NCBI GenBank assembly: GCA_020073395.1
Contig: JAIQFF010000003.1
Span: 1 to 64,000 of the forward strand
Length of the DNA stretch: 64,000 nucleotides
Source: Terriglobia bacterium
Lineage (GTDB): Bacteria; Acidobacteriota; Terriglobia; Terriglobales; Acidobacteriaceae
Direction of reading: 5' to 3'
Shown: in pieces, positions 32,290 through 40,935 of the stretch
How the letters are laid out: every line of letters starts with the position of its first letter
Numbering within the stretch: position 1 is the first letter of the stretch
The notes under the pieces: model-generated
What the model saw: the letters and a program-made list of their open reading frames with translations, nothing else
What the model was told of the DNA's origin: nothing
The model's database searches: none
Translations under genes and position numbers: made by a program

Positions 32290-34068
32290 CTACCTCTTCT
32301 TGTTCTTGTGCCCTGCCGGCGTCGCCACCGGCTGCTCCGGCGCCAACTCATCCGCAGTCGCGAAAATTGGCTCAATGTCGGTGGGAATCCCTTGCAGGCG
32401 GTCGAGTGACTTCTGCAGAGCGGGGCGCACCACTCCCATTTCGTCCTGCAGCTTCTTCGCCGCTGCGTAGTCTCCCTGGGCTTCCAGAGTCAGAAGGTCA
32501 TGATCGAGATCCCGCACGCCCTGTTTGAATTTCTCCAGGTCTAGCGCGAAGGTCTGGTCCGCCCGCTGGGTAAACGCCCCTTTGTCCATGAGGTAATTGA
32601 ACTGGATCGCCATGCCCTTGCCATGAGCATCGTTCGGTCCGAAGCGGAGGCTGCGGAACATGGACGCCAGGTAGGTGGTATAGAGCTGCCGTTGCGCCGC
32701 TTCGTCGGAAGGCAGGACGCCTGACAACTTCATCTCCTGGGCATGGTCCATCATGTATTGCAGCGCGAAAAGGCCGGTGATATCGGCTTTGGCTTCTTCA
32801 ATGGCGCTGTAGAGCTCTTTCAGCTCGGCGCGGGGGTTCGTGTCCCGTCCGTCCAGGTTGATCTGGTGCGGCCCCAGTCCATGCATAAGTTCGTGGGCAA
32901 CAATGTGAGTAAAGAATGATTCGAAATTAACGTCCTGGGCCGACCCCGGCAGCACCCGGCGCGCGATTGGAAGCAGGACGCTGCGAAACTTTGCCTCCTG
33001 CACATTTTTCAGCATTACCCGCTTGCTGCCCTTCTGGTTCACAACCCGCTCGTCGTTGGGCAGATTGTAGGCGGCGGTTGCAATTCCGTGGTTGCCGTCT
33101 CCTGAACAAAGAATCTCATCCACCACGCGGATCGGCGCCGCCGCCCCCAGCTTGGGATTGCGGTACTGCGGGTCAATGGGAAGGTTGTCTTCGATTTCCT
33201 GCAGATGGGTGCTGAGAGCGGAAAACTTTGCGCTCGCCTCATCGTCCCGCAAGTTCAGGAAAGTCTCGAATGCCGCCTTGTAGCCGAAGATCTCGTCGTT
33301 GTAGGTCTCGTAGGGCCCAATGGTGATGTCGATGGGCGCGTCCAGGTCCATCCAGGCCAGATCGCTGGCATAGTAATCGTTGGAGAGGAATGCATCCGCG
33401 CGCAGGTTGAGAAAAGTCTTCAGCGAGGCGTTGTCGGTGAGACTCGCCGCTTCTTTCAGCAAGTTCGCTGCCCGGGTCAGGTCCTGCTTGTAGACCTCGC
33501 TGTAGGGAACAGCCTCCAACGTCTTCTTGCCTGCGTCAGTCGTTCGCCGGATGACGGTGAAAAATCCGTTCGCCTGCTCCTGATCTTCCTTCGACAAGGA
33601 GCCAACCCAAGTTTCGAATTCCTCCCTGGTCATGTCCTCGGGATAGAAATTCGCACCCTTAGGCTTTTCCGAGGGAACCCCGGGGAGAAAGGCCCGAAAA
33701 CCATCCAGCACCGACCAGGGACTCTTGTTGATCCAGAAATACCGCAGTCGCGCTTTGCCCAGCGGCGTGGTGTCCTTCTGCAGTCGCGCATACAATGCCT
33801 GATTGCCGCTCCAATACTGGACCAGGAACACGTCATCCATGATTCGCCCGGCCTCAACCAATTTGACCAGCGCCTGCCGGTCGGCGGCGGAAAGCTTCGA
33901 GGTATCCACCCTCAAGGTCGTGGGGGCGTAGCGCGCCGTCATTTTTTGTAGCTGGGCGAGTCCGGGCGCTGATTGGCTGGTCTTGCGGGCCTTAGTCTTT
34001 TGGGCCCTGGCGGGAACGGCGCCAACTCCGACAAGAACAACAAGGGCAAGAGTTGCTACAAACCTCAT
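32290..34068 (-). CDS. exported M49-like (dipeptidyl-peptidase III family) metallopeptidase
   Basis: 592 residues with a signal peptide (MRFVATLALVVLVGVGAVPARAQ). The zinc site reads HIVAHELMHGLGPHQI followed 40-50 residues later by AIEEAKADITGLF, matching the HExxHGxGPH...EExxAD layout of the M49-like proteins related to DPP III and to the C-terminal domain of plant Nudix hydrolase 3. Classic DPP III has HExxGH with six residues; here the spacing is HExxH. The C-terminus ends in a Lys-rich tail. It is expected to be a periplasmic aminopeptidase or dipeptidyl peptidase, with substrate unknown. Confidence 0.85.
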   Translation of the reverse strand: MRFVATLALVVLVGVGAVPARAQKTKARKTSQSAPGLAQLQKMTARYAPTTLRVDTSKLSAADRQALVKLVEAGRIMDDVFLVQYWSGNQALYARLQKDTTPLGKARLRYFWINKSPWSVLDGFRAFLPGVPSEKPKGANFYPEDMTREEFETWVGSLSKEDQEQANGFFTVIRRTTDAGKKTLEAVPYSEVYKQDLTRAANLLKEAASLTDNASLKTFLNLRADAFLSNDYYASDLAWMDLDAPIDITIGPYETYNDEIFGYKAAFETFLNLRDDEASAKFSALSTHLQEIEDNLPIDPQYRNPKLGAAAPIRVVDEILCSGDGNHGIATAAYNLPNDERVVNQKGSKRVMLKNVQEAKFRSVLLPIARRVLPGSAQDVNFESFFTHIVAHELMHGLGPHQINLDGRDTNPRAELKELYSAIEEAKADITGLFALQYMMDHAQEMKLSGVLPSDEAAQRQLYTTYLASMFRSLRFGPNDAHGKGMAIQFNYLMDKGAFTQRADQTFALDLEKFKQGVRDLDHDLLTLEAQGDYAAAKKLQDEMGVVRPALQKSLDRLQGIPTDIEPIFATADELAPEQPVATPAGHKNKKR

Positions 34069-34120
34069 TCATGTCTCCTTACACTGAGCATTCAGGATTG
34101 AACACAAAAGTAGAATCTTA

Positions 34121-34215
34121 AACCGCAAAGGGCGCCAAGAGATACCGCAAAGGACGCAAAGTTTTAAGGGTCATTCTTCGCGACCTTTGCGAAACTTTCC
34201 GATCTTTGCGGTAAA
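34121..34215. repeat. inverted repeat with ACCGCAAAGG ends (family D)
   Basis: AACCGCAAAGGGCGCC and ACCGCAAAGGACGC near the left are mirrored by GACCTTTGC and ATCTTTGCGGT on the right. Same family as 29193-29260. It lies in the divergent promoter region of the metallopeptidase and the SurA-like gene, so it may hold their promoters. Confidence 0.6.
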
Positions 34216-34306
34216 GGCTTTTTTCCGCCCGGCGAAAATGAACTCACTATCTACCGGCGCGGTCAGTGGCCGCAGACCCGCCTCCGGAGGTACAATCCAC
34301 ATTGCT

Positions 34307-35401
34307 ATGCGAAAACTACTCCCCTGGATGTTGCTGGTTTGTCTTGCTGCCCTGCCTCCGCTTGTGCCCGCCGACACGGTGGTTGAGGAAATTGTCGCTC
34401 GCGTTAATAATCAGATTGTTACACGCGCCGAGTACTTGCGCAGCAAAGAACAATTAAAACAGGAAGCGCAGCAGCAGGATCCGGCGAACGCGGAGAAGAT
34501 CGTGGCGGAGAGGGACAAGGACGTTCTGCGCGATCTGATCGACCAGCAATTGCTGCTCGAAAAGGGCAAGGACCTGAGCATCACCGCCGATACCGAAGTG
34601 ATCAAGCGGCTCGACGAAATGCGTAAGGAAATGAAGCTGGAATCGATGGAAGACCTGGAAAAGGCCGCCCAGAGCCAGGGCATCGCCTTCGAGGATTTCA
34701 AGCAGAACCTGAAGAACCAGATCATCACCCAGCAGGTGATCTCCAAGGAAGTCGGCTCGCGGATGTCGATCGGCAAGGAGGAGTTGCAGCAGTTCTACGA
34801 CGCTCACAAGAGCCAGATGGAGCTGCCGGAGCAAATCCGCTTGAGTGAACTCCTGATTTCCACCGAGAAGAAGGACAAGGACGCTCCGACCGATGAGGCC
34901 CAGCAACTCGCCGCAGCGCAAGCCAAGGCGGACGACCTGCTGGCCCAGATTCGCAAAGGAGCCGCCTTCGACGAAATCGCCAAGAAGAACTCGGACGGGC
35001 CCACCGCCGCTCAGGGTGGCGATCTCGGTTACTTCAAGCGCGCCACTCTGGCCAAGGAGCTCGAGGACAAGACCTTTGCCATGAGGCCCGGCGAGGTTTC
35101 TGAGGTCATCCGCACCAAGCAGGGCTTTGTCATCCTCAAGGTCACCGAACACCAGCAGGCTGGTGTGCCTCCGCTCAGCCAGATCGAGGGCAAGGTTCAG
35201 GACGCGATCTACATGCAGAAGCTCCAGCCCGCCCTGCGCGCGTACTTGCAGAAGCTGCGCGAGGAGGCATACATCAAGATCGCCAACGGGTATGTGGACA
35301 CTGGCGCAAGTCCCAACCAGACCGCGCCCGTCGAAACTACGGCCAAGGAAGCCGGCGCCAAAGAGCTGAAGAAAAAGAAGAAGAAGCTGGGCATTATCTA
35401 G
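34307..35401 (+). CDS. SurA-like periplasmic peptidyl-prolyl isomerase
   Basis: 364 residues from the ATG at 34307 (GGAGGT about 16 bases upstream). Signal peptide MRKLLPWMLLVCLAALPPLVPA, then a SurA-type chaperone domain (VARVNNQIVTRAEYL, RDLIDQQLLLEKGKDL) and one parvulin domain (~205-310, GAAFDEIAKKNSDGPTAAQGGDLGYF, VIRTKQGFVILKVTE). The C-terminus is Lys-rich (KKKKKLGII). SurA carries outer-membrane proteins to the BAM complex; this version has only one parvulin copy. The downstream YhaM-like gene starts 42 bases after its stop, so the two probably share a transcript. Confidence 0.9.
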   Translation: MRKLLPWMLLVCLAALPPLVPADTVVEEIVARVNNQIVTRAEYLRSKEQLKQEAQQQDPANAEKIVAERDKDVLRDLIDQQLLLEKGKDLSITADTEVIKRLDEMRKEMKLESMEDLEKAAQSQGIAFEDFKQNLKNQIITQQVISKEVGSRMSIGKEELQQFYDAHKSQMELPEQIRLSELLISTEKKDKDAPTDEAQQLAAAQAKADDLLAQIRKGAAFDEIAKKNSDGPTAAQGGDLGYFKRATLAKELEDKTFAMRPGEVSEVIRTKQGFVILKVTEHQQAGVPPLSQIEGKVQDAIYMQKLQPALRAYLQKLREEAYIKIANGYVDTGASPNQTAPVETTAKEAGAKELKKKKKKLGII

Positions 35402-35443
35402 GAGATCCCCGAGCCCCCGGAAGCGAGAGACAGGCCGTACTTT

Positions 35444-36577
35444 ATGAAAGAATTTTTCGTTTCCGACTGCCTTCGGTTCGAGAACAAGATTATCACTTCC
35501 ACTTTTGTGGTAGTTTCCCGCCAGGTCAAACCCAAAAAGAGCGGTGAGCCTTACCTGGCTTTCACCCTGGGCGATCGCAGCGGCCACCTCGAGGCCAAGA
35601 TGTGGGACAACGTCGAGGACGCCATCGACGCTTGCGATCAGGATGACTTCATCAAGGTCAAGGGCCTGATCAACAAGTATAAGAACCGGTTCCAGCTGAC
35701 CATCCACAAGCTACGCCGCATGGGAGCATCGGAGGTCGATTTCGCTGACTACCTCCCTAAAACCACGAAAGATATTGGTGAGTTGTGGCAAACCCTGGCG
35801 GCCTACGTCGCTACTTTTAAAGATCCTCACCTCAAGGCGCTGGTGGAGGCTTTTATGGCGGATCCGGAAATCGCGGAAGCCTACCGCAACGCCCCCGCCG
35901 CCAAGACGCTGCATCACGCTTTCATCGGCGGATTGCTTGAGCACGTGGTCTCGCTTTTCAATTCCTGTGACCTCATGTGCCGCAATTATCCGCATATCAA
36001 CCGCGACCTGCTTCTCACCGGCGCCTTCTTTCACGATATCGGCAAGATCCACGAGCTGACCTACAGCCGATCGTTTTCCTATACGACGCGCGGGCAGTTG
36101 CTGGGACACATGATCATTGAACTGGAGATGCTGCAGGCCAAGCTGCCGCTGGTGGCGGGATTCCCCGAACCGCTCAAGACGCTGGTCGAGCACCTCATTA
36201 TCAGCCATCATGGCCAGTATGATTTCGGCTCACCTAAGTTGCCCATGTTCCCCGAGGCGCTCATGCTCCACTACCTCGATGATCTCGATTCCAAGATGGA
36301 AGCCATGCGTGCCCAGTTTGAGCACGGTGCGGAATCGGACGGCGCCTGGACCGGCTACAATCCGTCGCTGGGCCGGCCCCTGCTGAACACTGCGAAATTC
36401 CTGGCAGAAAAGCCCGAGGAAGACGAGGAAAGACTCGCCGCCGCGCCAGTGGCGGGCACCCCGCCCATGGTCACCGGCCTGGAGCCGGAGGACCCAGAGA
36501 AGGAGAAAGGCCCGCAAAATGAAAATCCTGGCGCCGCCATGACTTCGACTTCTGCGGCGCATGAGGATAAAATCTAG
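35444..36577 (+). CDS. OB-fold/HD-domain 3'-5' exoribonuclease, YhaM-like
   Basis: 377 residues. An N-terminal OB-fold (~15-90: FVVVSRQVKPKKSGEPYLAFTLGDRSGHLEAKMWD) is followed by an HD hydrolase (~150-300) with HHAFIGGLLEHVV and LTGAFFHDIGKIHEL, as in YhaM. A disordered acidic tail follows (~320-377). YhaM trims RNA and DNA from the 3' end with a metal in the HD site. The arrangement with a SurA-like gene upstream is common in Acidobacteria. Confidence 0.9.
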   Translation: MKEFFVSDCLRFENKIITSTFVVVSRQVKPKKSGEPYLAFTLGDRSGHLEAKMWDNVEDAIDACDQDDFIKVKGLINKYKNRFQLTIHKLRRMGASEVDFADYLPKTTKDIGELWQTLAAYVATFKDPHLKALVEAFMADPEIAEAYRNAPAAKTLHHAFIGGLLEHVVSLFNSCDLMCRNYPHINRDLLLTGAFFHDIGKIHELTYSRSFSYTTRGQLLGHMIIELEMLQAKLPLVAGFPEPLKTLVEHLIISHHGQYDFGSPKLPMFPEALMLHYLDDLDSKMEAMRAQFEHGAESDGAWTGYNPSLGRPLLNTAKFLAEKPEEDEERLAAAPVAGTPPMVTGLEPEDPEKEKGPQNENPGAAMTSTSAAHEDKI

Positions 36578-36667
36578 GCACTTGTTAGGGAGCCCTCGTC
36601 AGCACCCGGTTGAGAGCATTTGCGCGTAATCCACTTTCCGATTGATCATCCCGTCATGGAGGAAATC

Positions 36668-37384
36668 ATGCGAATCCGTTTGACAGCACTGACCCTTGGT
36701 CTCTACTTATTGTTTGCGGTGCTCGGCTGCAATAAGCCCGCCGCTCCGCCCGACTCAGGTTCTTCCACTGCGTCACCTTCTTCCAGCGACAGCAGCGGCA
36801 GTAGTGCGGCAGCGCCGAGTGGAACCACCGCCGGCTCTGGTTCGGCAATGTCGAACATGAAGCCCGAGGCTCCGAAGCCTTTGGTGGTCCCGGCAGGCAC
36901 GGTATTGACGGTTCGGCTGGGACAAACGGTCGGCTCCAAGATCAGCTCGGCCGGCCAGACCTTTACCGCTACTCTGGCCAGCCCGGTTGTGGTTGATGGC
37001 AAGACGGCGATCCCTGCCGGAGCGACAGCTTCCGGAACGGTAGTTGATGCCAAGCCCCTGGGCCGTTTCAAGGGTGGAGCGTCGCTGCAGTTGCGTTTGA
37101 CTTCGGTCACCGTGGGCGGGGCGGAGCAGTCCATTTCCACCTCTTCCGTGGTGCGCACGGCAGCGGGCAAAGGTAAGCGAACCGCTATCATGGCGGGCGG
37201 CGGTGCAGGTCTGGGCGCATTGATCGGCGGTCTGGCGGGCGGCGGCAAGGGCGCAGCCATCGGAGCCCTGGCGGGCGGTGGCGCGGGCACCGGCGGTGCT
37301 GCTTTCACCGGCAACAAGGACATTGTCCTGCCCGCCGAGTCCGCTCTCAGCTTCAAGCTCGAACAACCGATTGAAGTGAAGTAG
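36668..37384 (+). CDS. glycine-zipper lipoprotein
   Basis: 238 residues from the ATG at 36668 with ATGGAGGAA just before. Signal MRIRLTALTLGLYLLFAVLGC with lipobox VLGC, then a Ser/Gly linker. A beta-rich middle (VPAGTVLTVRLGQTVGSKISSAGQTFTATLASPV, LQLRLTSVTVGG) resembles a family of acidobacterial lipoproteins that bind an outer-membrane or peptidoglycan partner. Near the end is a glycine zipper (MAGGGAGLGALIGGLAGGGKG) that may cross a membrane. An excellent terminator follows the stop. Confidence 0.8.
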   Translation: MRIRLTALTLGLYLLFAVLGCNKPAAPPDSGSSTASPSSSDSSGSSAAAPSGTTAGSGSAMSNMKPEAPKPLVVPAGTVLTVRLGQTVGSKISSAGQTFTATLASPVVVDGKTAIPAGATASGTVVDAKPLGRFKGGASLQLRLTSVTVGGAEQSISTSSVVRTAAGKGKRTAIMAGGGAGLGALIGGLAGGGKGAAIGALAGGGAGTGGAAFTGNKDIVLPAESALSFKLEQPIEVK

Positions 37385-37405
37385 TGGTTCATCGCAACCA
37401 TGCGG

Positions 37406-37435
37406 CCCAGGGCGCAAAGCCCTGGGTTCGCTTTT
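37406..37435 (+). terminator. intrinsic terminator
   Basis: CCCAGGGC-GCAAA-GCCCTGGG is a perfect 8-base-pair stem with a five-base loop, followed by TTCGCTTTTT. It closes the transcription unit that ends with the glycine-zipper lipoprotein. The HAD gene begins only a few bases later. Confidence 0.8.
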
Positions 37436-37442
37436 TACAATC

Positions 37443-38162
37443 ATGTTGAACTTCGATCAATTCCGCCTTCTGACCTTCGACTGCTACGGCACCCTCATCG
37501 ATTGGGAGACGGGTATCTTCTCCGCGTTGCGCCCCATCCTCGCCGCGCACGGCGAGACCATCTCTGACTCCGAACTTCTGCGCCTCTACTCTGAATTCGA
37601 GTCAGAAGCCGAACAGGGAGAATTCCGTTCCTATCGCCAGGTTCTCGAGTCGGTCGTCCACCGCTTCGGCCAACACCTCGGATTCACGCCGACCGAATCC
37701 CAGGCACGCTCATTGCCCGACTCGGTGCCTGAATGGCTGCCCTTCCCGGATACGATCGCGGCCCTCGGCAAACTCAAGGCGCGCTACCAGCTCGCGATCA
37801 TTTCCAACGTTGACGACGACCTTTTTGCCTCCACGGCACGCCGCCTCGAAGTACCCTTCGACTACGTGATCACCGCGCAGCAGGCCCGGGCGTACAAACC
37901 ATCGCTGCAGATATTCAAACTCGCTCAGCAACGCACCGGAGTAGTCCCGAGCCACTGGCTTCACGTCGGGCAAAGCATCTATCACGACGTAATCCCCGCC
38001 AAATCTCTCGGAATTGCAACCGTCTGGGTAAACCGCCCATCGCGCCGTCCCGGGGCCGGTGCCGCCAAAGCCGCCTCCGCCCGACCTGACGTCGAAGTGC
38101 GCGACCTGAAATCCCTGGCGCAACTGACAACCGAGAACCGCGAACTGCAAACTGGTTCTTGA
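37443..38162 (+). CDS. HAD-family hydrolase (haloacid dehalogenase type II-like)
   Basis: 239 residues. It has the HAD motif I LLTFDCYGTLIDWETG (nucleophile Asp), motif II in LAIISNVDD, and later motifs PSLQIFKLAQQ and HVGQSIYHDVIPAKSLGI with conserved Asp. The helical cap resembles 2-haloacid dehalogenases and related phosphatases. The substrate is not predictable from sequence. It ends 59 bases before the acyltransferase gene and may be co-transcribed with it. Confidence 0.87.
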   Translation: MLNFDQFRLLTFDCYGTLIDWETGIFSALRPILAAHGETISDSELLRLYSEFESEAEQGEFRSYRQVLESVVHRFGQHLGFTPTESQARSLPDSVPEWLPFPDTIAALGKLKARYQLAIISNVDDDLFASTARRLEVPFDYVITAQQARAYKPSLQIFKLAQQRTGVVPSHWLHVGQSIYHDVIPAKSLGIATVWVNRPSRRPGAGAAKAASARPDVEVRDLKSLAQLTTENRELQTGS

Positions 38163-38221
38163 ATCCCCAACCAGTATTAAACTGTAAGGTCACCATCCGC
38201 CACGCAATCGGAGAAAGTCAG

Positions 38222-39442
38222 ATGGCAACTACCACCGCCCGTTCCAATCCGCTTTCTTACCTGACTGATCAACTCAACGATCTCAAGGCCAAGGGCACGC
38301 ATTTTCGCCTGCGCGTCCTCGAGGATGAACAAGCCCCGGTCTGCACCTTTGACGGCAAGAAGGTTATCAACCTGGCCTCGAACAATTACCTCGGCCTGAC
38401 CACACACCCCAAGCTCCGCGAGGCGGCGCTTGAGGCCACCCGCAAGTACGGTGTCGGGTCGGGCGCGGTGCGCACCATCGCCGGCACCATGAAAATTCAT
38501 ATGGAACTGGAAGAGAAGATCGCCCGTTTCAAGAATGTGGAAGCCTGCGTGGTCTTCCAGTCGGGATTCGCGGCCAATGCCGGCACGGTGTCGGCGGTGC
38601 TGGGCAAAGAGGACTTCATTATCTCGGACCAACTGAACCACGCCTCGATCATCGACGGCGCCCGCCTGTCACGTGCCAAGATTTTGGTCTTCGAACACAA
38701 GAACATCGCCCAGGCGGAGGAGCGCTTGGCCAGCATCAAAGACCAGCCTGGCAAGAGGCTGCTGATCACCGACGGCGTCTTCTCCATGGACGGCGACATC
38801 GGCCCGCTGCCCGCACTGTGCGACCTGGCGGAGAAGTACGGCGCCATCATGATGGTGGACGACGCGCATGCCTCCGGCGTGCTGGGCCGCAACGGTCGCG
38901 GCACCATCGATCACTTCAAAATGCACGGCCGCGTGGACATCCAGGTGGGGACTCTATCGAAAGCAATCGGGGCACTCGGTGGCTACGTCTGCGGCACCCG
39001 CGACCTGATCGATTTTCTCTATCACCGCGCCCGGCCGTTTCTGTTCTCAACTTCGCATCCGCCTTCAGTAGCGGCTACTTGCATTGCGGCTTTCAACGTT
39101 CTCGAAAGCGAGCCCGAGCGCATCGACAAACTCTGGGAGAACACCCGCTTCTGGAAGAGGGAACTGGGTCTGCTCGGGTTCGACATCGGAGGCAAGACCA
39201 CGCCCGCCAGCGAAACCCCAATCACTCCGATCATCATCGGCGACGGCAAACTCACCATGGATTTTTCCCGCGAACTGTTCAAAGAGGGCGTGCTGGGTAC
39301 GGGGATTGCCTTCCCTACCGTGCCCGAGGGTAAAGCCCGCATAAGGACGATCATGACCGCCACGCATACTGAAGAGCAATTGCAGCAGGCGCTGCAGGTG
39401 CTGAAGGGGGTGGGAAAGAGGATGGGAATCTTGTCGGTATGA
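38222..39442 (+). CDS. glycine C-acetyltransferase / BioF-like alpha-oxoamine synthase
   Basis: 406 residues from the ATG at 38222, preceded by GGAGAAAG. It is an alpha-oxoamine synthase: NYLGLTTHPKLREAALEATRKYGVGSGAVRTIAGT, DDAHASGVLG and the PLP lysine in QVGTLSKAIGALGGYVCG. The sequence fits Kbl (2-amino-3-oxobutyrate CoA ligase, threonine breakdown) slightly better than BioF, because the N-terminus reads FRLRVLEDEQAPVCTFDGKKVINLASNNYLG. No tdh or bio gene lies alongside, so the assignment between the two stays open. Confidence 0.85.
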   Translation: MATTTARSNPLSYLTDQLNDLKAKGTHFRLRVLEDEQAPVCTFDGKKVINLASNNYLGLTTHPKLREAALEATRKYGVGSGAVRTIAGTMKIHMELEEKIARFKNVEACVVFQSGFAANAGTVSAVLGKEDFIISDQLNHASIIDGARLSRAKILVFEHKNIAQAEERLASIKDQPGKRLLITDGVFSMDGDIGPLPALCDLAEKYGAIMMVDDAHASGVLGRNGRGTIDHFKMHGRVDIQVGTLSKAIGALGGYVCGTRDLIDFLYHRARPFLFSTSHPPSVAATCIAAFNVLESEPERIDKLWENTRFWKRELGLLGFDIGGKTTPASETPITPIIIGDGKLTMDFSRELFKEGVLGTGIAFPTVPEGKARIRTIMTATHTEEQLQQALQVLKGVGKRMGILSV

Positions 39443-39454
39443 AGGTTTGACGAT

Positions 39455-39508
39455 GTTCTAGCCGAGCGTCGCTCGGCCTGGTCGGGTCGAAGATCCGTCC
39501 CTACACAA
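39455..39508. repeat. palindromic repeat between convergent genes
   Basis: GCCGAGCGTCGCTCGGC hairpin plus a GGTCGGGTCGAAGATCC section after the acyltransferase stop and before the pyrC stop. It resembles the family B hairpin style. No T-tract, so it is not a standard terminator. Confidence 0.5.
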
Positions 39509-39519
39509 ACATGAGCGCT

Positions 39520-40824
39520 TCAGTCCACTCGGTACACAACCCGCCCACTCACAATCGTCGCTACAACTTTCCCCGTCAGCTGCGCTCCGCCGAACGGAGT
39601 ATTGTGCGATCGCGAGTGTGACTGGGACGCGTCAAACGTCCAGCGCTTTTGCGGATCAAAGATGGTGACGTCGGCATGGCTGCCGCGAACCAGCGTGCCA
39701 CGTCCTCTCAGGCTGAACACACGCGCCGGGCCGGAAGTGAAGAGTTCGACAATTCTGCTGAGCGGAATCCTGTGTCCGCGGTGAAGGTGCGTGATGGCGA
39801 GTCCGAGCGCAGTCTCAAGGCCGGTAATTCCGAAGGCGGCACGCTCGAACTCAATGATTTTTTCGTGGGGTGCGTGGGGTGCGTGGTCGGTGGCGATGGC
39901 GTCCACGGTGCCGTCGGCCAGCGCCACCAGGATGGCTTCGCGGTCCGAGTCCGACCGCAACGGCGGATTCATCTTGTAGTTGGTGTCGTACTCGCCGACG
40001 TCCGCATCGGTCAGCGCGAAGTGATGGGGCGTGACTTCGCAGGTCACGTTGGACTTGCTGCGCTTTCCCCGGCGTACAGCTTTGAGCGCGTCCGCGGTCG
40101 AAAGATGGGCCACGTGCAGCCGCGCGCCCGTGAACTGCTGCGCCAGTTGCACATCGCGTTCCACGATCGAGGCCTCGGCCGCCGCCTTCATGCCGCGCAG
40201 GCCCAGGCGAAACGCGGTGGGCCCATCGTTCATGGAGCAGCGGTCGGTCATGCGCGTATCTTCCGCGTGCTGAATTACAGGAAGATTGATTTCGGAAGAC
40301 AGGCGCATGGTCTCGCGCATGACGCTGTCGTTGAGAATGGGCTTGCCATCATCGCTGACGCCCACCGCCCCGGCCCGCTGCAACGCGCGGAAGTCGGTAA
40401 GCACCGCCCCTTTGCTGGCATGGGTTGCAGCCGCAATCGGAAAGACGTTCACCACCGCGCCGCGCTCCGGCTGCTGCAGCCAGGTGACCCACTCCGGCGA
40501 GTCCACCACGGGTTGCGTGTTCGGCATGCAACAGACGGAAGTGAATCCTCCGGCAGCAGCGGCAGCCGTGCCGGTGGCAATGGTTTCTTTGTAGCCTTGT
40601 CCGGGCTCGCGCAAGTGAACATGCAGATCGATGAAGCCGGGAGAGACGATCAGCCCCCGGGCATCAAATTTCTCATGCGCGGTGCCGCGGGTTTTGCCGG
40701 GCAGCGCGATCTCGGCCACCAGTCCGTCCCGCAGCAGGACATCCATCGGCGCGTCGATCTTGGCCGCCGCATCGATAAGCCGGCCGCCTTTGATCAGCAG
40801 GCTGTAGTTTTCTTTCTTAATCAA
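39520..40824 (-). CDS. pyrC: dihydroorotase
   Basis: 434 residues counted from the TTG at 40824, which has AGGGG eight bases upstream; the GTG at 40860 lies inside a family C repeat and is less likely. Zinc ligands and active site are seen in IDLHVHLREPGQGYKETI, VIQHAEDTRM, LHVAHLST and ATDHAPHAPHEK. This is the type-I-like dihydroorotase closing the ring from carbamoyl aspartate to dihydroorotate. It is the third gene of pyrR-pyrB-pyrC and lies after a 75-base gap from pyrB. Confidence 0.93.
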   Translation of the reverse strand: MIKKENYSLLIKGGRLIDAAAKIDAPMDVLLRDGLVAEIALPGKTRGTAHEKFDARGLIVSPGFIDLHVHLREPGQGYKETIATGTAAAAAGGFTSVCCMPNTQPVVDSPEWVTWLQQPERGAVVNVFPIAAATHASKGAVLTDFRALQRAGAVGVSDDGKPILNDSVMRETMRLSSEINLPVIQHAEDTRMTDRCSMNDGPTAFRLGLRGMKAAAEASIVERDVQLAQQFTGARLHVAHLSTADALKAVRRGKRSKSNVTCEVTPHHFALTDADVGEYDTNYKMNPPLRSDSDREAILVALADGTVDAIATDHAPHAPHEKIIEFERAAFGITGLETALGLAITHLHRGHRIPLSRIVELFTSGPARVFSLRGRGTLVRGSHADVTIFDPQKRWTFDASQSHSRSHNTPFGGAQLTGKVVATIVSGRVVYRVD

Positions 40825-40846
40825 ATGTACAACCCCTGATTTCTGG

Positions 40847-40918
40847 CCGCGGATTTTCACGGATTATCTCTTTCAGTTCGTAATGCCTTGATCCGTTTTG
40901 ATCCGCGTAAGTCCGCGG
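40847..40918. repeat. inverted repeat, family C
   Basis: CCGCGGATTTTCACGG pairs with CGTAAGTCCGCGG, with an inner TGATCCG repeat. It lies between pyrB and pyrC, so it is within the operon. Similar to 20016-20106 and 46604-46670. Confidence 0.65.
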
Positions 40919-40935
40919 AATTGAAGTTGTTGTCC

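Noticed and set aside
34454..35707. A 417-codon open frame on the minus strand
   Set aside because: It lies antisense to the SurA-like and YhaM-like genes, both of which have clear domain motifs.
39649..40839. A 396-codon open frame on the plus strand
   Set aside because: It is antisense to the well-supported pyrC gene; composition is that of a GC-rich shadow frame and no ribosome site is seen.
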